64,000 bases of DNA from Woeseiaceae bacterium (GTDB lineage: Bacteria > Pseudomonadota > Gammaproteobacteria > Steroidobacterales > Woeseiaceae), in assembly GCA_021773095.1 (NCBI GenBank), contig JAJFKR010000002.1:1-64000 (forward strand), read 5' to 3'. Both the position numbers and the translations under genes were made by a program. This document shows positions 33,935-43,853 of the stretch, piece by piece. Positions within the stretch are counted from its first letter, which is position 1, and each line of letters begins with the position of its first letter. A model generated the notes under the pieces. That model saw nothing but the letters and a program-made list of their open reading frames with translations, searched no databases and was not told the DNA's origin.

Positions 33935-34786
33935 CTAGCCAACTCCGCTCTCACGAAGTACCTGCAGATAAACGGACGGCTCCGGACGAACCCTGCAATT
34001 ATCCGTCTGGTGTGCCCACAGGATTTTGCCGGTTGTATCAGTGATCACTACCGTCGGTAACACGGCTTCGCTGTCGTAGCCGAGCATCTGAATTCCCATA
34101 GGTAGACCGTTGACGTTCTCGATCCCGAGCGTACGGGCCGCCCGGTTACCCTCGTCCGTCAGGAAATCGAAAGTTACGTCAAACTTCCTGGCCAAATCTA
34201 TCGTGAATTCGTGCGGCTGGGGAGAGATTAGGGCGACACGCACACCGAGCTCCTGTATTTCCTGATACTCGCCAACCAGCTCTTTAATTTGTGCCATGCA
34301 AAGCGGACACCAGTTACCGCGATAGAAGATCCAGACCGTAGGCTTGTCCAGCAATGAATTCGAGCTGATCGTTTCGCCAGCGACGTTCATCAAATCAAAT
34401 GCTGGCAGGCGCTGGCCAACGTTGAGGCTTTCGCTGGAACGATGTCCGAAGCTGGAGTGCCAATAGACATAGACAATGAACCCGAGCCAGGCGGCAACTG
34501 CCAGAACAGGCGCGTTCACACTGCCGCCATGTGAATATCCCCAGCCAGCCAGCAATACGCCCGCAGTTGCCAGGGCGGTCAGGATTGGAAAGTGAGCACT
34601 GGTCCTGGCAGTATTCTTGAGAGCAGCTATTTTTCCGAGAACCAGCAAGAACGGGACAGTAGCGAGCAAGACACCGACCCAGCTAATGGCGTCACCACCA
34701 TTCCACCACGACCATCCTGCGACCACAGCAATCACCATGGCCCCCATCATATAGGTGGTGACAAAAACCGATTTGAGTCTATTCAT
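33935..34786 (-). CDS. Membrane-anchored peroxiredoxin-like (AhpC/TSA) protein
   Basis: A 283-aa protein with three to four membrane helices in the first 105 residues and a C-terminal thioredoxin-fold domain of the AhpC/TSA redoxin type. FYRGNWCPLCMAQIKELVGEY carries a CPLC pair in the place of the thioredoxin or peroxiredoxin cysteine, and LPTVVITDTTGKILWAHQTDN is the second family block. The redox domain could face either side depending on helix number. Role likely in peroxide or thiol handling; substrate unknown. Confidence 0.8.
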   Translation of the reverse strand: MNRLKSVFVTTYMMGAMVIAVVAGWSWWNGGDAISWVGVLLATVPFLLVLGKIAALKNTARTSAHFPILTALATAGVLLAGWGYSHGGSVNAPVLAVAAWLGFIVYVYWHSSFGHRSSESLNVGQRLPAFDLMNVAGETISSNSLLDKPTVWIFYRGNWCPLCMAQIKELVGEYQEIQELGVRVALISPQPHEFTIDLARKFDVTFDFLTDEGNRAARTLGIENVNGLPMGIQMLGYDSEAVLPTVVITDTTGKILWAHQTDNCRVRPEPSVYLQVLRESGVG

Positions 34787-34844
34787 ACTTTGATGTCCTA
34801 GCGTTGCAGTTATCGGAAAGCTGACTTCAGGCTACAATACTCGC

Positions 34845-35456
34845 ATGATCGACAAACATATTCTCTACGGCGCCGAATTCTCACTGTACAGTGGCAAAGC
34901 CCGCTGTCCGATTCATACCCGTGGTCGAGACGCCCGACGGGCGCTTTCTGCAGGATACTTCGAACATTATCGATTCATTGGAGAAGTCGTTCCCCGCACG
35001 TTCGGTAATGCCTGACAGCCCGTGTCAACGTCTGGCTACGTTTCTACTCGAATTGTATGGCGATGAATGGCTATTAATGCCGGCCATGCACTACCGCTGG
35101 AACTTCGATAATTTTCCTTTTATCTATGATGAGTTCGGCCGCAGTTTGTTCCCACGCTGGCCCGCTTTTTAAGACGTATTCTTGGCAAGCGACTCGGCGG
35201 ACGTCCGTCCACTGGCGATTTCGGGATGATTGGTCCTTTGTACGCGCATCTGAATCGCGACCCCTATCCCGGCCGCCTGATGCGGCGCGATGCCCCAAAC
35301 GTCGCGGCGTGGGTCGAACGCATGAGGCATCCCGCTGACCATTGTGGCGAGTGGATCGTGAACGATGAAGTTCCTGAGAGCGTGACAGCAATAGCGGCCT
35401 GCCGGCGCTGCAGTTCCGACCGCCGGCACGAGTCACTCGAATCGAAAACAGGCTAA
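34845..35456 (+). pseudogene. Decayed glutathione S-transferase
   Basis: Three reading frames together resemble one GST. Frame 1 from ATG 34845 gives MIDKHILYGAEFSLYSGKAR. Near 34895 it shifts, and apparently loses about 35 residues, into the frame of VRFIPVVETPDGRFLQDTSN (34891-35172). That frame stops after FPRWPAF; another frame resumes RRILGKRLGGRPSTGDFGMI with DAPNVAAWVERM to 35456. The order and motifs (IPVV, the S-N-I contact, C-terminal helices) fit a GST with one internal deletion and two frameshifts. It cannot make a full protein. Sequencing error could explain a frameshift but not the deletion. Confidence 0.75.
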
Positions 35457-35503
35457 ATCCGGAAACTACAGGTGCCGGGCGGAAAACAGCTGCGTGATAC
35501 CCG

Positions 35504-37066
35504 TTAGCTTTCTGTGCGCTTGCAGATAGCTCGCAGAGCCGAGCGAAAATGCTCGTGCTCACCCAGTAAACGAGCGTAGGAAGCCTCGAGCAAACTACCT
35601 TTGGCGCGCAGCAACTTCCGCATGGACGCTTTTGCATCTCCCGGCCAGTTGGCCGGTTGGGTTGCCGCAACAATCGGTGCAATATTTTCGAATGCACGCC
35701 GCTCATCTCTGCTCCAGTTTCTCACCGATCTCATTCGCAGATCCCGAGCAACGTTCGCTGCGACACGTTTTGCGGATTTCGATCGCGTCGATTCGCCGAC
35801 AGCCGCCAATTCCTGCGTCGCGAGCATCGAAGCCGTCGCAAGCCAGTCCTCATCGAAAAACTCGCTCTGCCGGGATCCCGGCAATGTCAGATGCAAATCA
35901 CAACTCGCCAGCTTGCGTAATATCCTGTTGTTACTACGATAGTTACCATCACGTTTTCTTCGTGCGACCTCCTTTCCTGCGAGCGCACGAACATCCGGCC
36001 TTACCGGTCGAAAACCCAGGTGATAATAAAACCAGAACGCGCCACTATTTAACGCTTCGCTATTTTCGGCGCCGAACTGGTACGGATTGACGACAAAGCG
36101 TGTACAAGCCACCAGTGCACGATAGACACGCAGCACCTGCACCCAGAGGTAGGAGGCCTCGCTGCCCCGATATTCGTCAAAAATGTTTATTCCGGTGTTG
36201 ACCTGCAAGAACAACGTGCTTGAACCGCCATAGCCTACCGGTACGCCATTCGACAATATAAGAAAACCCATCGTGCACTCAAGTGGGTAACGGTACGCTG
36301 CTTTCAGGCCGAAAACGGCGACGGACACGCCCTCACCGACATCCGCCATGTAGACCTCATCGGGGTTGGCATGATTGAAGTGATTGGTCTCTCGATGTCT
36401 TGCTGCGAGCGATGCCATTGCAACATCCACTAATTTCCCGCCCGTTCGTCCTGGTAACTTTTGGATCGCCGGAAGAGGACGCATTATTTCCTGCCTCACG
36501 TTGCCCGGTCGAGCTCGCAATCCCGTTTCCCTGATCACCAACTTCGGAACCGGAAAGACATTGCGCGATTTTGAAAGTGCGCCTGCGCCGAGATCCCAGG
36601 TCAATGGCAAGTCCGCGGCATCGTATAGATGTGTCCACTCCACTTGTGACCGTTTGGCTTTAATTTGCGCCATAATCCAGTCGAAATCGGTTCCTGCATA
36701 CCCTGCGCTCGCGATCTCTATCCACTCCTGGCTACTCGCATATCCACTATCGAAATAGTCGTCTTCTGCAGATTGCAAGATGGGTCGCAACAACTCATCA
36801 AGACGCTCGCAATCGTCGATCTCCGGCCAATCAATCGACACGGAGCCCGGCGCCTTACGAGCAAGCCATATTGCGACATCGAAAGAAAATCGATAGTGCA
36901 GGCGTGTACCGGCAATGCCCGTGTCCGATAACCTGCCACGCTCAGAGGACTTTAAATCCCGAACAAGGTTCTCAAACTCAAGCAATTGCTTCTGAGCCTT
37001 AAGGCGCTCATGCAGCGAACCCGGAAACGCGCGACAAAAACACAATCGGTCATGTAGTTGTTTCAA
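35504..37066 (-). CDS. Unrecognised 520-aa protein with GNAT-like segment
   Basis: I do not recognise this family. The protein is 520 aa, soluble and without a signal peptide. The central part (about residues 240-350) resembles an acetyltransferase fold: TMGFLILSNGVPVGYGGSS, then GINIFDEYRGSEASYLWVQV in the place of the acetyl-CoA loop, then SGAFWFYYHLGFRPV like the C-terminal GNAT strand. The N-terminal third holds acidic helical stretches, and the C-terminal third is basic and helical (KSAKRVAANVARDLRMRSVR). The start is TTG at 37066 with no strong site, so it is uncertain. It lies 54 nt after lpxK on the same strand, where other gammaproteobacteria have a Trm112-like gene and kdsB. Confidence 0.6.
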   Translation of the reverse strand: MKQLHDRLCFCRAFPGSLHERLKAQKQLLEFENLVRDLKSSERGRLSDTGIAGTRLHYRFSFDVAIWLARKAPGSVSIDWPEIDDCERLDELLRPILQSAEDDYFDSGYASSQEWIEIASAGYAGTDFDWIMAQIKAKRSQVEWTHLYDAADLPLTWDLGAGALSKSRNVFPVPKLVIRETGLRARPGNVRQEIMRPLPAIQKLPGRTGGKLVDVAMASLAARHRETNHFNHANPDEVYMADVGEGVSVAVFGLKAAYRYPLECTMGFLILSNGVPVGYGGSSTLFLQVNTGINIFDEYRGSEASYLWVQVLRVYRALVACTRFVVNPYQFGAENSEALNSGAFWFYYHLGFRPVRPDVRALAGKEVARRKRDGNYRSNNRILRKLASCDLHLTLPGSRQSEFFDEDWLATASMLATQELAAVGESTRSKSAKRVAANVARDLRMRSVRNWSRDERRAFENIAPIVAATQPANWPGDAKASMRKLLRAKGSLLEASYARLLGEHEHFRSALRAICKRTES

Positions 37067-37120
37067 GTTAGTGCTCTCGCATTACTGTCCCGTCCCGTCA
37101 GTGGACCGGACCGGGTAACG

Positions 37121-38122
37121 TCAGATTCTGCATGATCGCAGACGCAGCTCGATTTGCTCAAGAAAGGCGGCTGATTTTGTCGCGTCCATTTCGAATTCTA
37201 CGGGTACGGACCAATATTTGTCGGACAGGTTTTTGCCAAATTTGACGGCATCTTTCTCTGTCATGAAGACTTCAAAATCATCGCCAAATTGCAAATCAGC
37301 CTGTGATATCGCGGCATGATCGGGAAAACTGTGTTCGATGACCTGGATACCCTGCGCACGTAACAGATCGAAAAATCGTTGCGGATTACCGATTCCGGCA
37401 ACCGCGTGTACCGTCGTATCTTTGAATCCCGGAAGTGGCCGCGCCAACGAACCGTTCAGACGGTTCGCTTCAAATGCCTGCAATTCGAATGCTATGGCAT
37501 TGCGCATTTCAGTAACGCCGTTGACCAACACCTGATCAACACTCTGCAACCGCTGCGGAGATTCGCGCAACGGTCCCGCCGGAAGCAAGCGTCGATTGCC
37601 CAATCCACGCTCACCATCGATTACACAAATCTCAAAATCCCGTTGCAGCCGAAGATGCTGCAATCCGTCGTCGGCAATGATGACATCGACACCATCATCA
37701 ACGAGCATGGCCGCAGCCTGAACCCGGTCGGAATCAACCGCGACGGGACACAGTCCTCGTCGCGCCAGCAACACCGGTTCATCACCAACAACCGACGCTT
37801 CACTGTCGGCGTCAACCCTCATGGAAGTGCCCGACTTACTGCCACCATAACCACGGCTGACGATGCCGGGCGTAAATCCTCTTTCACGTAATTCATTGAC
37901 CAGCCAGATTACGGTCGGAGTCTTACCGGTGCCACCGGCCGTGATATTACCAACAACGATGACCGGCGCATGCGCTTTGTAGCTACGAAATACGCCATAA
38001 CGAAACAGTAGCACTCGCAATTTTGAGAGCAGCCAGTAAAGCCCGCTTAATGGAAGCAACACCCAACCTGAAACCGCACCTTCGTACCAGACTCGATGTA
38101 TCCATTTGTAGGTGGCACTCAC
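37121..38122 (-). CDS. lpxK: Tetraacyldisaccharide 4'-kinase
   Basis: A 333-aa membrane-associated kinase that phosphorylates the 4' position of the lipid A precursor. Walker A GGTGKTPTVIWLV follows VVGNITAG; SRGYGG and DDGLQHLRLQRD are diagnostic, and the C-terminal FPDHAAISQADLQ is typical. GTG start at 38122. It lies 8 nt after msbA, the standard pairing. Confidence 0.95.
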   Translation of the reverse strand: MSATYKWIHRVWYEGAVSGWVLLPLSGLYWLLSKLRVLLFRYGVFRSYKAHAPVIVVGNITAGGTGKTPTVIWLVNELRERGFTPGIVSRGYGGSKSGTSMRVDADSEASVVGDEPVLLARRGLCPVAVDSDRVQAAAMLVDDGVDVIIADDGLQHLRLQRDFEICVIDGERGLGNRRLLPAGPLRESPQRLQSVDQVLVNGVTEMRNAIAFELQAFEANRLNGSLARPLPGFKDTTVHAVAGIGNPQRFFDLLRAQGIQVIEHSFPDHAAISQADLQFGDDFEVFMTEKDAVKFGKNLSDKYWSVPVEFEMDATKSAAFLEQIELRLRSCRI

Positions 38123-38130
38123 AATAATAC

Positions 38131-39882
38131 TTACTCGTCGCTAAACTGCATGCGATAGAGAGCGGCGTAGTGACCGTCCTGCGTAATGAGCCCGGCATGC
38201 GTACCCGATTCAACAATTCGGCCTGCGTCGAGAACAATGATCCGATCGGCTTTTTCAACGGTTGACAGTCGATGTGCGATAACCAGGGTCGTTCTGTCCT
38301 GCATCAGCGTATTCAAGGCATCCTGAATGCGTCTTTCCGATTGTGTATCGAGTGCAGACGTTGCCTCATCCAGAATCAGGACCGGCGCGTTTTTCAGGAG
38401 CGCTCGCCCGATAGCAATACGTTGCCGCTGGCCACCCGATAGCAATACGCCACGATCGCCGACCGTTGTTTCCAGCCCATTCGGCAAGTCATCTGTAAAT
38501 TCGAGTATGTGTGCTGCCTCCGCAGCTTGCATCAACTCATCATCGGAGCATTCGTTTAGTTGCCCGTACGCGAGATTATTGCGGATCGAATCGTTGAACA
38601 ATACGACGTCCTGGCTAACCAGACTGATGTTGCTGCGCAGGCTGTCGAGCGTGTAGTCGCGAATCGATACATCGTCGATCTGGATGTCACCCTCATCCAG
38701 CTCATAAAAACGCAGCAACAAGCTGGCCAATGTTGATTTGCCGCTACCCGAATGTCCCACGATGGCCAGTGTTTTGCCGGCACCGATGGAGATGTTAACG
38801 CTTTCGACAACCGGGCCATCATCGTCACCGTATGAAAAACCAACATTATCGAAGCGTACGTGACCTCGAACCCGATCAATTTCTAGAGTGCCCGTGTCTA
38901 CTTCGTCCTTCTCGTCCATAACCATGAACAAACTATCGGCACCCGCGACACCGCGTTGCAAGGTTGCATTGACGTTGGTGATGCGACGGACCGGTTGCAG
39001 CATAAGCATCATCGCCGAGAAAAACGATATGAATTGCCCGGGGGAAAGCACGCCTTCGATTGACTGCAGTCCTGCCGTGTAGATGACCAGTGCGATGCCG
39101 AAACCAAACACCACCTGTGTAACGGCGACACCCATCGAGCGCACACGAATCAGTTTTAGATTCTGTTTCCGATTGCCTTCATCCACCTTGGCAAGCCGGT
39201 CGCGCTCGTATTCGTAACCACCGAATGCTTTGACAACAGAGTTGCCGCGAATAATTTCATCCGTGACCTGCGTAACCTCACCGACTGAATCCTGGATACG
39301 AGCACTGTACCGTCGGAACGCGATACCGAGCAGCCAGACAAGCGTGCCGACGACCGGAAAGAGTATGGCGACGAATATTGTCAGCGTAGGGCTGTGGTAA
39401 AGCATGACCCCCAACGCTGCAATAACAGTCAACGTGTCGCGAACGGCGATCGTAACGACGCTTGTCACGGACTCCGCGACCATCTCGACGTTGTACGTTA
39501 GTCGCGTCAGTAACGGACCCGCGGCCTGTGAATCGAAAAATTTGACCGGCAAGGTTAGAAATTTATTGAACACCTCGCGACGCAGGTCACTGATCACACT
39601 GCGTCCTATCCAGCCAAGCGACGCCTCGGTGGCGAATCCTGCCAAACCGCGCAGCACGAAAATCCCCATGAAAGCGACCGGTATCCACCGGCCGGACTCA
39701 ACCTGTTTGGCAACCAGCGTTTCGTCCATAAGCGGCTGTAGCAGGTAGACGAGGCCAGCCTCAACCATCGCGATGGCCGCCATGCCGATGATGGCGATGA
39801 GTCCGATGAGCTTGTGCGGCGTGACATAGTGCCAGAGTCGGGCATAGACAACGCGGACTTCAGGGTCGATGCGTTTACTCAC
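38131..39882 (-). CDS. msbA: Lipid A export ATP-binding/permease protein MsbA
   Basis: A 583-aa half-size ABC exporter that flips lipid A-core. Six membrane helices lie in the first 310 residues. The nucleotide-binding domain has Walker A GHSGSGKSTL, signature LSGGQRQRIAIGRALL, Walker B VLILDEATSALD and the H-loop region VIAHRLSTVEKADRI. GTG start at 39882. Follows exbD by 18 nt. Confidence 0.95.
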   Translation of the reverse strand: MSKRIDPEVRVVYARLWHYVTPHKLIGLIAIIGMAAIAMVEAGLVYLLQPLMDETLVAKQVESGRWIPVAFMGIFVLRGLAGFATEASLGWIGRSVISDLRREVFNKFLTLPVKFFDSQAAGPLLTRLTYNVEMVAESVTSVVTIAVRDTLTVIAALGVMLYHSPTLTIFVAILFPVVGTLVWLLGIAFRRYSARIQDSVGEVTQVTDEIIRGNSVVKAFGGYEYERDRLAKVDEGNRKQNLKLIRVRSMGVAVTQVVFGFGIALVIYTAGLQSIEGVLSPGQFISFFSAMMLMLQPVRRITNVNATLQRGVAGADSLFMVMDEKDEVDTGTLEIDRVRGHVRFDNVGFSYGDDDGPVVESVNISIGAGKTLAIVGHSGSGKSTLASLLLRFYELDEGDIQIDDVSIRDYTLDSLRSNISLVSQDVVLFNDSIRNNLAYGQLNECSDDELMQAAEAAHILEFTDDLPNGLETTVGDRGVLLSGGQRQRIAIGRALLKNAPVLILDEATSALDTQSERRIQDALNTLMQDRTTLVIAHRLSTVEKADRIIVLDAGRIVESGTHAGLITQDGHYAALYRMQFSDE

Positions 39883-39900
39883 CTTGGCCTGATGACCTCG

Positions 39901-40323
39901 CTACTCGCCTGGATCATTGACAGTTGCGATGCTGATTTGCGTAAAGCCCAGTCGCCCGGCGATGTCCATTGCGGTGACAACGTGCTGGTGTTTGGCATTC
40001 GCGTCCGCGCTGATCGTCAACGGCATTTGGCTGTTGCCAGCCGACACTTTCTGCAACGCATTGCGAATCGTCTCGGGCCGATTATTAATGAGCGCCCGAC
40101 CATTAACGAGGTAAGTACCTGTTGCGGTTATCATGATATCCAGTTGTTCGGGGGGCTCTTCAACAAATGCCGAGCTTTGGGCTTGCGGCAAGCTGATATT
40201 GATTTGCGATTGCTTCACAAAACTGGTCGACACCATGAAGAAAATCAGTAGCAGCAACACAACGTCGATCAGCGAAGTCATATTGACCTCCGGCTGCGTT
40301 CGTGCCCGCAAGCTGAGCTTCAC
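39901..40323 (-). CDS. exbD: ExbD/TolR family proton-channel protein
   Basis: A 140-aa protein with one membrane helix (MTSLIDVVLLLLIFFMVSTS) bearing the essential Asp, and a periplasmic domain. With ExbB it converts the proton gradient to mechanical energy, usually for TonB. No tonB is in the window, and the placement upstream of msbA-lpxK is a recurring gammaproteobacterial arrangement. GTG start; overlaps exbB by 4 nt. Confidence 0.92.
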   Translation of the reverse strand: MKLSLRARTQPEVNMTSLIDVVLLLLIFFMVSTSFVKQSQINISLPQAQSSAFVEEPPEQLDIMITATGTYLVNGRALINNRPETIRNALQKVSAGNSQMPLTISADANAKHQHVVTAMDIAGRLGFTQISIATVNDPGE

Positions 40324-40940
40324 TTGTTTTCCCTGGCACCGCGCCGATGCAATGCTTCGACCAGCTTGATGGCTTCTTTTTCCATATCGACAACCAGTGT
40401 GTCGATACGCGTTCGGTAATAGCGGTAGCCAATCAATGCGGGAATGGCAACCGTCAGCCCGGCGGCCGTTGTGATCAGCGCTTCGGCGATGCCGCCGGCG
40501 AGTACCGTCGGGTTCCCGACACCGTGTGTGGTGATCGCCGCAAACACCTTGACCATGCCGATTACCGTGCCCAGCAGGCCGAGCAAAGGCGTGATCGCAG
40601 CGACCGTACCCAGGGTTTCAAGGTATCGCTCAAGCTCATGGACGACGTGACGGCCGGTGTCTTGTATCGCATCTTTCAAGACCACTCTTTCACGATCTCG
40701 ATTGATCAGACCGGCAGCCAGGATCTGCCCCAGCGCGGAGCCCTGATGCAACGTCTGAATCTGCTTTTGATCCAGCTGCTCTTTCTTGACCCATCCCCAA
40801 ACCTTGCTCGTGAGGTCTTCCGGAATGACGCGTTTTTGCCGCAGCGTCCAGAAGCGTTCAAGAATAATGCCCATGGCGATGATCGCGCACAGGATAATCG
40901 GCAACATCAGCCAGCCGCCGGATTTGACTATCTCAACCAT
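40320..40940 (-). CDS. exbB: MotA/TolQ/ExbB proton channel protein
   Basis: A 206-aa protein with three membrane helices (residues about 10-28, 100-130 and 145-170), including ATVPRVSRY-region antisense-free motifs LETLGTVAAITPLLGLLGTV and GGIAEALITTAAGLTVAIPA. It is the partner of the ExbD-like protein next to it. No gene lies in the 69 nt between it and comEC. Confidence 0.92.
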   Translation of the reverse strand: MVEIVKSGGWLMLPIILCAIIAMGIILERFWTLRQKRVIPEDLTSKVWGWVKKEQLDQKQIQTLHQGSALGQILAAGLINRDRERVVLKDAIQDTGRHVVHELERYLETLGTVAAITPLLGLLGTVIGMVKVFAAITTHGVGNPTVLAGGIAEALITTAAGLTVAIPALIGYRYYRTRIDTLVVDMEKEAIKLVEALHRRGARENK

Positions 40941-41009
40941 GACAACCTGATTAATCGGGAAAATGGAAATATACAGTGACAGCGCGGAAAATTCTCGCTA
41001 AAGCTGTGC

Positions 41010-43298
41010 CTAATCGTGCCAGAATCGGCGCTGTCGCAAGCGCTCTTCACGCAATTGGCTGACACCGCCTCTTTCACACAAGCGAAAACTGATTGCACCG
41101 GAGCTCGCAGTATCGAGAACGAGGGCACCAGCGCCCTCCCAGCGCCTGATGATACGCTCTTTCGGAAAACCCCAGCGATTGGCGTAACCCGCCGATGCGA
41201 TCGCGAGATTCGGCCTCAGACGATTGACGAACGGCGGGCTGGATGACGTCAGGCTGCCGTGATGCGGAATCAGGACGACAGTCACCGCATCGAGCGGCAG
41301 GCGTGCGAGCACGGTTTTCTCGCCCTCCGTCTCGATATCGCCAGTCAGTACCAGGCGATGATCCCCCGCGCTGATAACCATCACACATGAAGAGTCATTA
41401 CCGCCGAACGCAGTACCAGGCCCGGGGTGCAAGAAGCGGTATTCGATACCATCGGCACGCCAGCTCTGCCCTGCCTCGCAGGTGGAAATCCCGCGGCCAA
41501 GATCCGGCAATGTCTCACCGGCGAGAATCCGACCGACTTCCACCTGATCCACGATTGCCGATGTGCCGCCGGCATGATCGTCATCTGCATGCGACACGAC
41601 GAGCCAGTCGACCACCTCGATTCCCTTGTAACGCAGAAACGGCAGGACAACCTGCTGCGCCGCACTGCCGCCACTCCGATACGACGCGCCCGTATCAAAG
41701 ATCAGGGTACGCCCTCGACTTTGAACAACAACAGCCAGTCCCTGCCCAACATCCAGAACGTGTGTGTCGATACAGCCGTATCGTGGAACAGCGGGCTTGT
41801 AGAGCAGCAACGAGATCACAGCCAGCATTGCGATCCAGCGACCCGGCCATCCTCGTGGCAATAAGACCCATAGAGCTGGCAGAAAAACCACACCCATGAG
41901 AGCGCCCTGCAGTCCGTCGATGCCGGCGATATGAATGTCCGTCATCGGCAGCTCTGCAAATTCGCCGATCACCCATTCGATGCTGTTGATGCTGGCGGCA
42001 GAAATCCGCAACAGAACATCGCTTGCGGCTGCCCACACCGGGTCCAGCACCATGCTGGCCAGCGTCACCGGTACCGTAACGAAACTGAATACGGGCACGG
42101 TGATGAGATTCACGAGCGGTGCCACGATGGCTATGCGCTGAAAAATCAGGGCCGTCATCGGCATCAGGCCCAGCAGCAGGACGAACTGCATCACTAGCAA
42201 CTGAATACTGCGTAAACCCACACGCGGTCGCCAATAGCGCCGTGCAAACCACAGCAATACGACGACCGCGCCAAACGACAAGCTGAATCCGGGCATCATC
42301 AATGACACAGGATCAAGCACAAACAGGAGCAAAGCGACAACGGCAACAATCCGTCCGGGGTCAGCCCGCCTGCGACTCACAAATGCGAATGCTGCCAATC
42401 CAAGCATGACGGTCGCTCGTTGCGATGGCACGGCGAGACCGGACACCAGTGCATAAATCGCGGCCATGCCCACGCCTCCGATAGTGGCATGATCGAGATG
42501 ATTACCACGCAACCGGCAAACGCCGGATAATAATGCGATGAGAAAAAAGGCAGCGGCCGCTGCCAGTCCGATGTGCAGCCCCGATATCGCCATCAAGTGA
42601 CTACTGCCGGTGATCGCGTAACGATCCCATTGCTCCCGAGTTATCAGGTGCCGCGACCCAACACCGATCGCTGCGAGCACCGAGGCAGCAGTCCCGCCGA
42701 TATATCTGGCCCGCGCGACGAAACTTTGCCGATAGCGTTCCACCGATGACATCGCACCGGCCTGCAATAAACGATTGCGCTTACCCGTGACAACATAACC
42801 GGCTGCATGCAGTTTTTCGCGAAACATCCAGTTCTCGAGACTGAATGCCCCTGGATTGCTATTACCGTGTGGTCGCCGCAAGCGCAGCTCAAACTCCCAT
42901 ACATCTCCGAATGCCGGGAGTTGCGAAGGCTCAAACCAGGCGACGCGTGACCGCAGCGGCAAGCGTTGGTCGTCAATCGCCTCGACCAGCATCGTGACGG
43001 ATGCACCACGCTGTTTCGGGAAATCGGCGATTCTGACCCGGGTCAACAGGCTGTCACCCGCGAAACCTGCATCGAGGCGAGCATCGATAACGGCATTCCC
43101 CGCCATTACGAAAAACGTGAAACCGAACAGTAGGAAAGCGAAGCCGCGCAAGCGCCGCAGCAGAAGCAACAAAGTAGCTGCAACAAAAAGTGCTGTGCAA
43201 AGGTCCGAGTTTATTGGAACCCTGCTATGCTGCGCCGCAAAGCCGCCTGCCAGCACCAGCAGGCACACTTTAACAACCGTTGTCGCATAGATCGGCAC
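41010..43298 (-). CDS. comEC: DNA internalization protein ComEC/Rec2
   Basis: A 762-aa polytopic membrane protein for uptake of single-stranded DNA in natural transformation. An N-terminal DUF4131 OB-like part, the competence membrane domain with many helices (MAISGLHIGLAAAAAFFLI), and a C-terminal metallo-beta-lactamase-like nuclease with SHADDDHAGG and LIPHHGSLTSSS. GTG start at 43298, 27 nt from the divergent DUF2062 gene. No other competence genes are close, apart from the pilus system at 14-28 kb, which is MSHA and not a known DNA-uptake pilus. Confidence 0.93.
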   Translation of the reverse strand: MPIYATTVVKVCLLVLAGGFAAQHSRVPINSDLCTALFVAATLLLLLRRLRGFAFLLFGFTFFVMAGNAVIDARLDAGFAGDSLLTRVRIADFPKQRGASVTMLVEAIDDQRLPLRSRVAWFEPSQLPAFGDVWEFELRLRRPHGNSNPGAFSLENWMFREKLHAAGYVVTGKRNRLLQAGAMSSVERYRQSFVARARYIGGTAASVLAAIGVGSRHLITREQWDRYAITGSSHLMAISGLHIGLAAAAAFFLIALLSGVCRLRGNHLDHATIGGVGMAAIYALVSGLAVPSQRATVMLGLAAFAFVSRRRADPGRIVAVVALLLFVLDPVSLMMPGFSLSFGAVVVLLWFARRYWRPRVGLRSIQLLVMQFVLLLGLMPMTALIFQRIAIVAPLVNLITVPVFSFVTVPVTLASMVLDPVWAAASDVLLRISAASINSIEWVIGEFAELPMTDIHIAGIDGLQGALMGVVFLPALWVLLPRGWPGRWIAMLAVISLLLYKPAVPRYGCIDTHVLDVGQGLAVVVQSRGRTLIFDTGASYRSGGSAAQQVVLPFLRYKGIEVVDWLVVSHADDDHAGGTSAIVDQVEVGRILAGETLPDLGRGISTCEAGQSWRADGIEYRFLHPGPGTAFGGNDSSCVMVISAGDHRLVLTGDIETEGEKTVLARLPLDAVTVVLIPHHGSLTSSSPPFVNRLRPNLAIASAGYANRWGFPKERIIRRWEGAGALVLDTASSGAISFRLCERGGVSQLREERLRQRRFWHD

Positions 43299-43325
43299 AA
43301 TCCATCAAAACCGGACCGCAAGGCA

Positions 43326-43853
43326 ATGCCAAGGCGCTTTTTCAGGAAATTCACGTTCAAACGCCACCACGTCAGTAAGCAGTGGTTCATGAAGCCGTTC
43401 CGGCATCTGCTGCACGACCACCGCCTCTGGGGTGTACGTCGCCAGACTGTGGTGCCGGCATTCGCTATCGGCGTTTTCATCGCATTCCTGCCAACCCCCG
43501 GACATACGCTTATGGGAGCCCTGTTGGCGTTGGCTTTCCGGGTCAATATTCCGGTGGCCGCTTTGGCGACCTGGGTTAGTAACCCGGTGACAATGGCACC
43601 GATGTATTATTTCGCGTATCGACTGGGGCGTTATTTACTCAAAACACCGCTGCAGGAATTTCAGTTTGAGATGTCCTGGGACTGGGTTACCCACACATTC
43701 GTAACAATCTGGCAGCCGATGCTGTTGGGGTGTCTCATTCTTGGCATTCTGGCCGCTGTCGTCGGCTACATCACTCTGGATTTGTTCTGGCGCTCGTCAA
43801 TCGCCAGTTACAAGGCCCGCAAACGATTGAGTCGCCGCGATCGAAAGCTCTAA
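43326..43853 (+). CDS. DUF2062 membrane protein
   Basis: A 175-aa protein with two to three membrane helices. Motifs typical of DUF2062: [20 protein letters not shown] and [20 protein letters not shown]. Function unknown. ATG at 43326 follows AAGG; the frame stays open upstream into the comEC promoter. Its TAA overlaps the stop of convergent lolD by 2-3 nt. Confidence 0.85.
   Translation: MPRRFFRKFTFKRHHVSKQWFMKPFRHLLHDHRLWGVRRQTVVPAFAIGVFIAFLPTPGHTLMGALLALAFRVNIPVAALATWVSNPVTMAPMYYFAYRLGRYLLKTPLQEFQFEMSWDWVTHTFVTIWQPMLLGCLILGILAAVVGYITLDLFWRSSIASYKARKRLSRRDRKL

Noticed and set aside
34891-35172. Stand-alone 93-codon GST-like gene
   Set aside because: It begins in the middle of a GST domain, and its missing N- and C-terminal parts are found in neighbouring frames, so it is one piece of a pseudogene.
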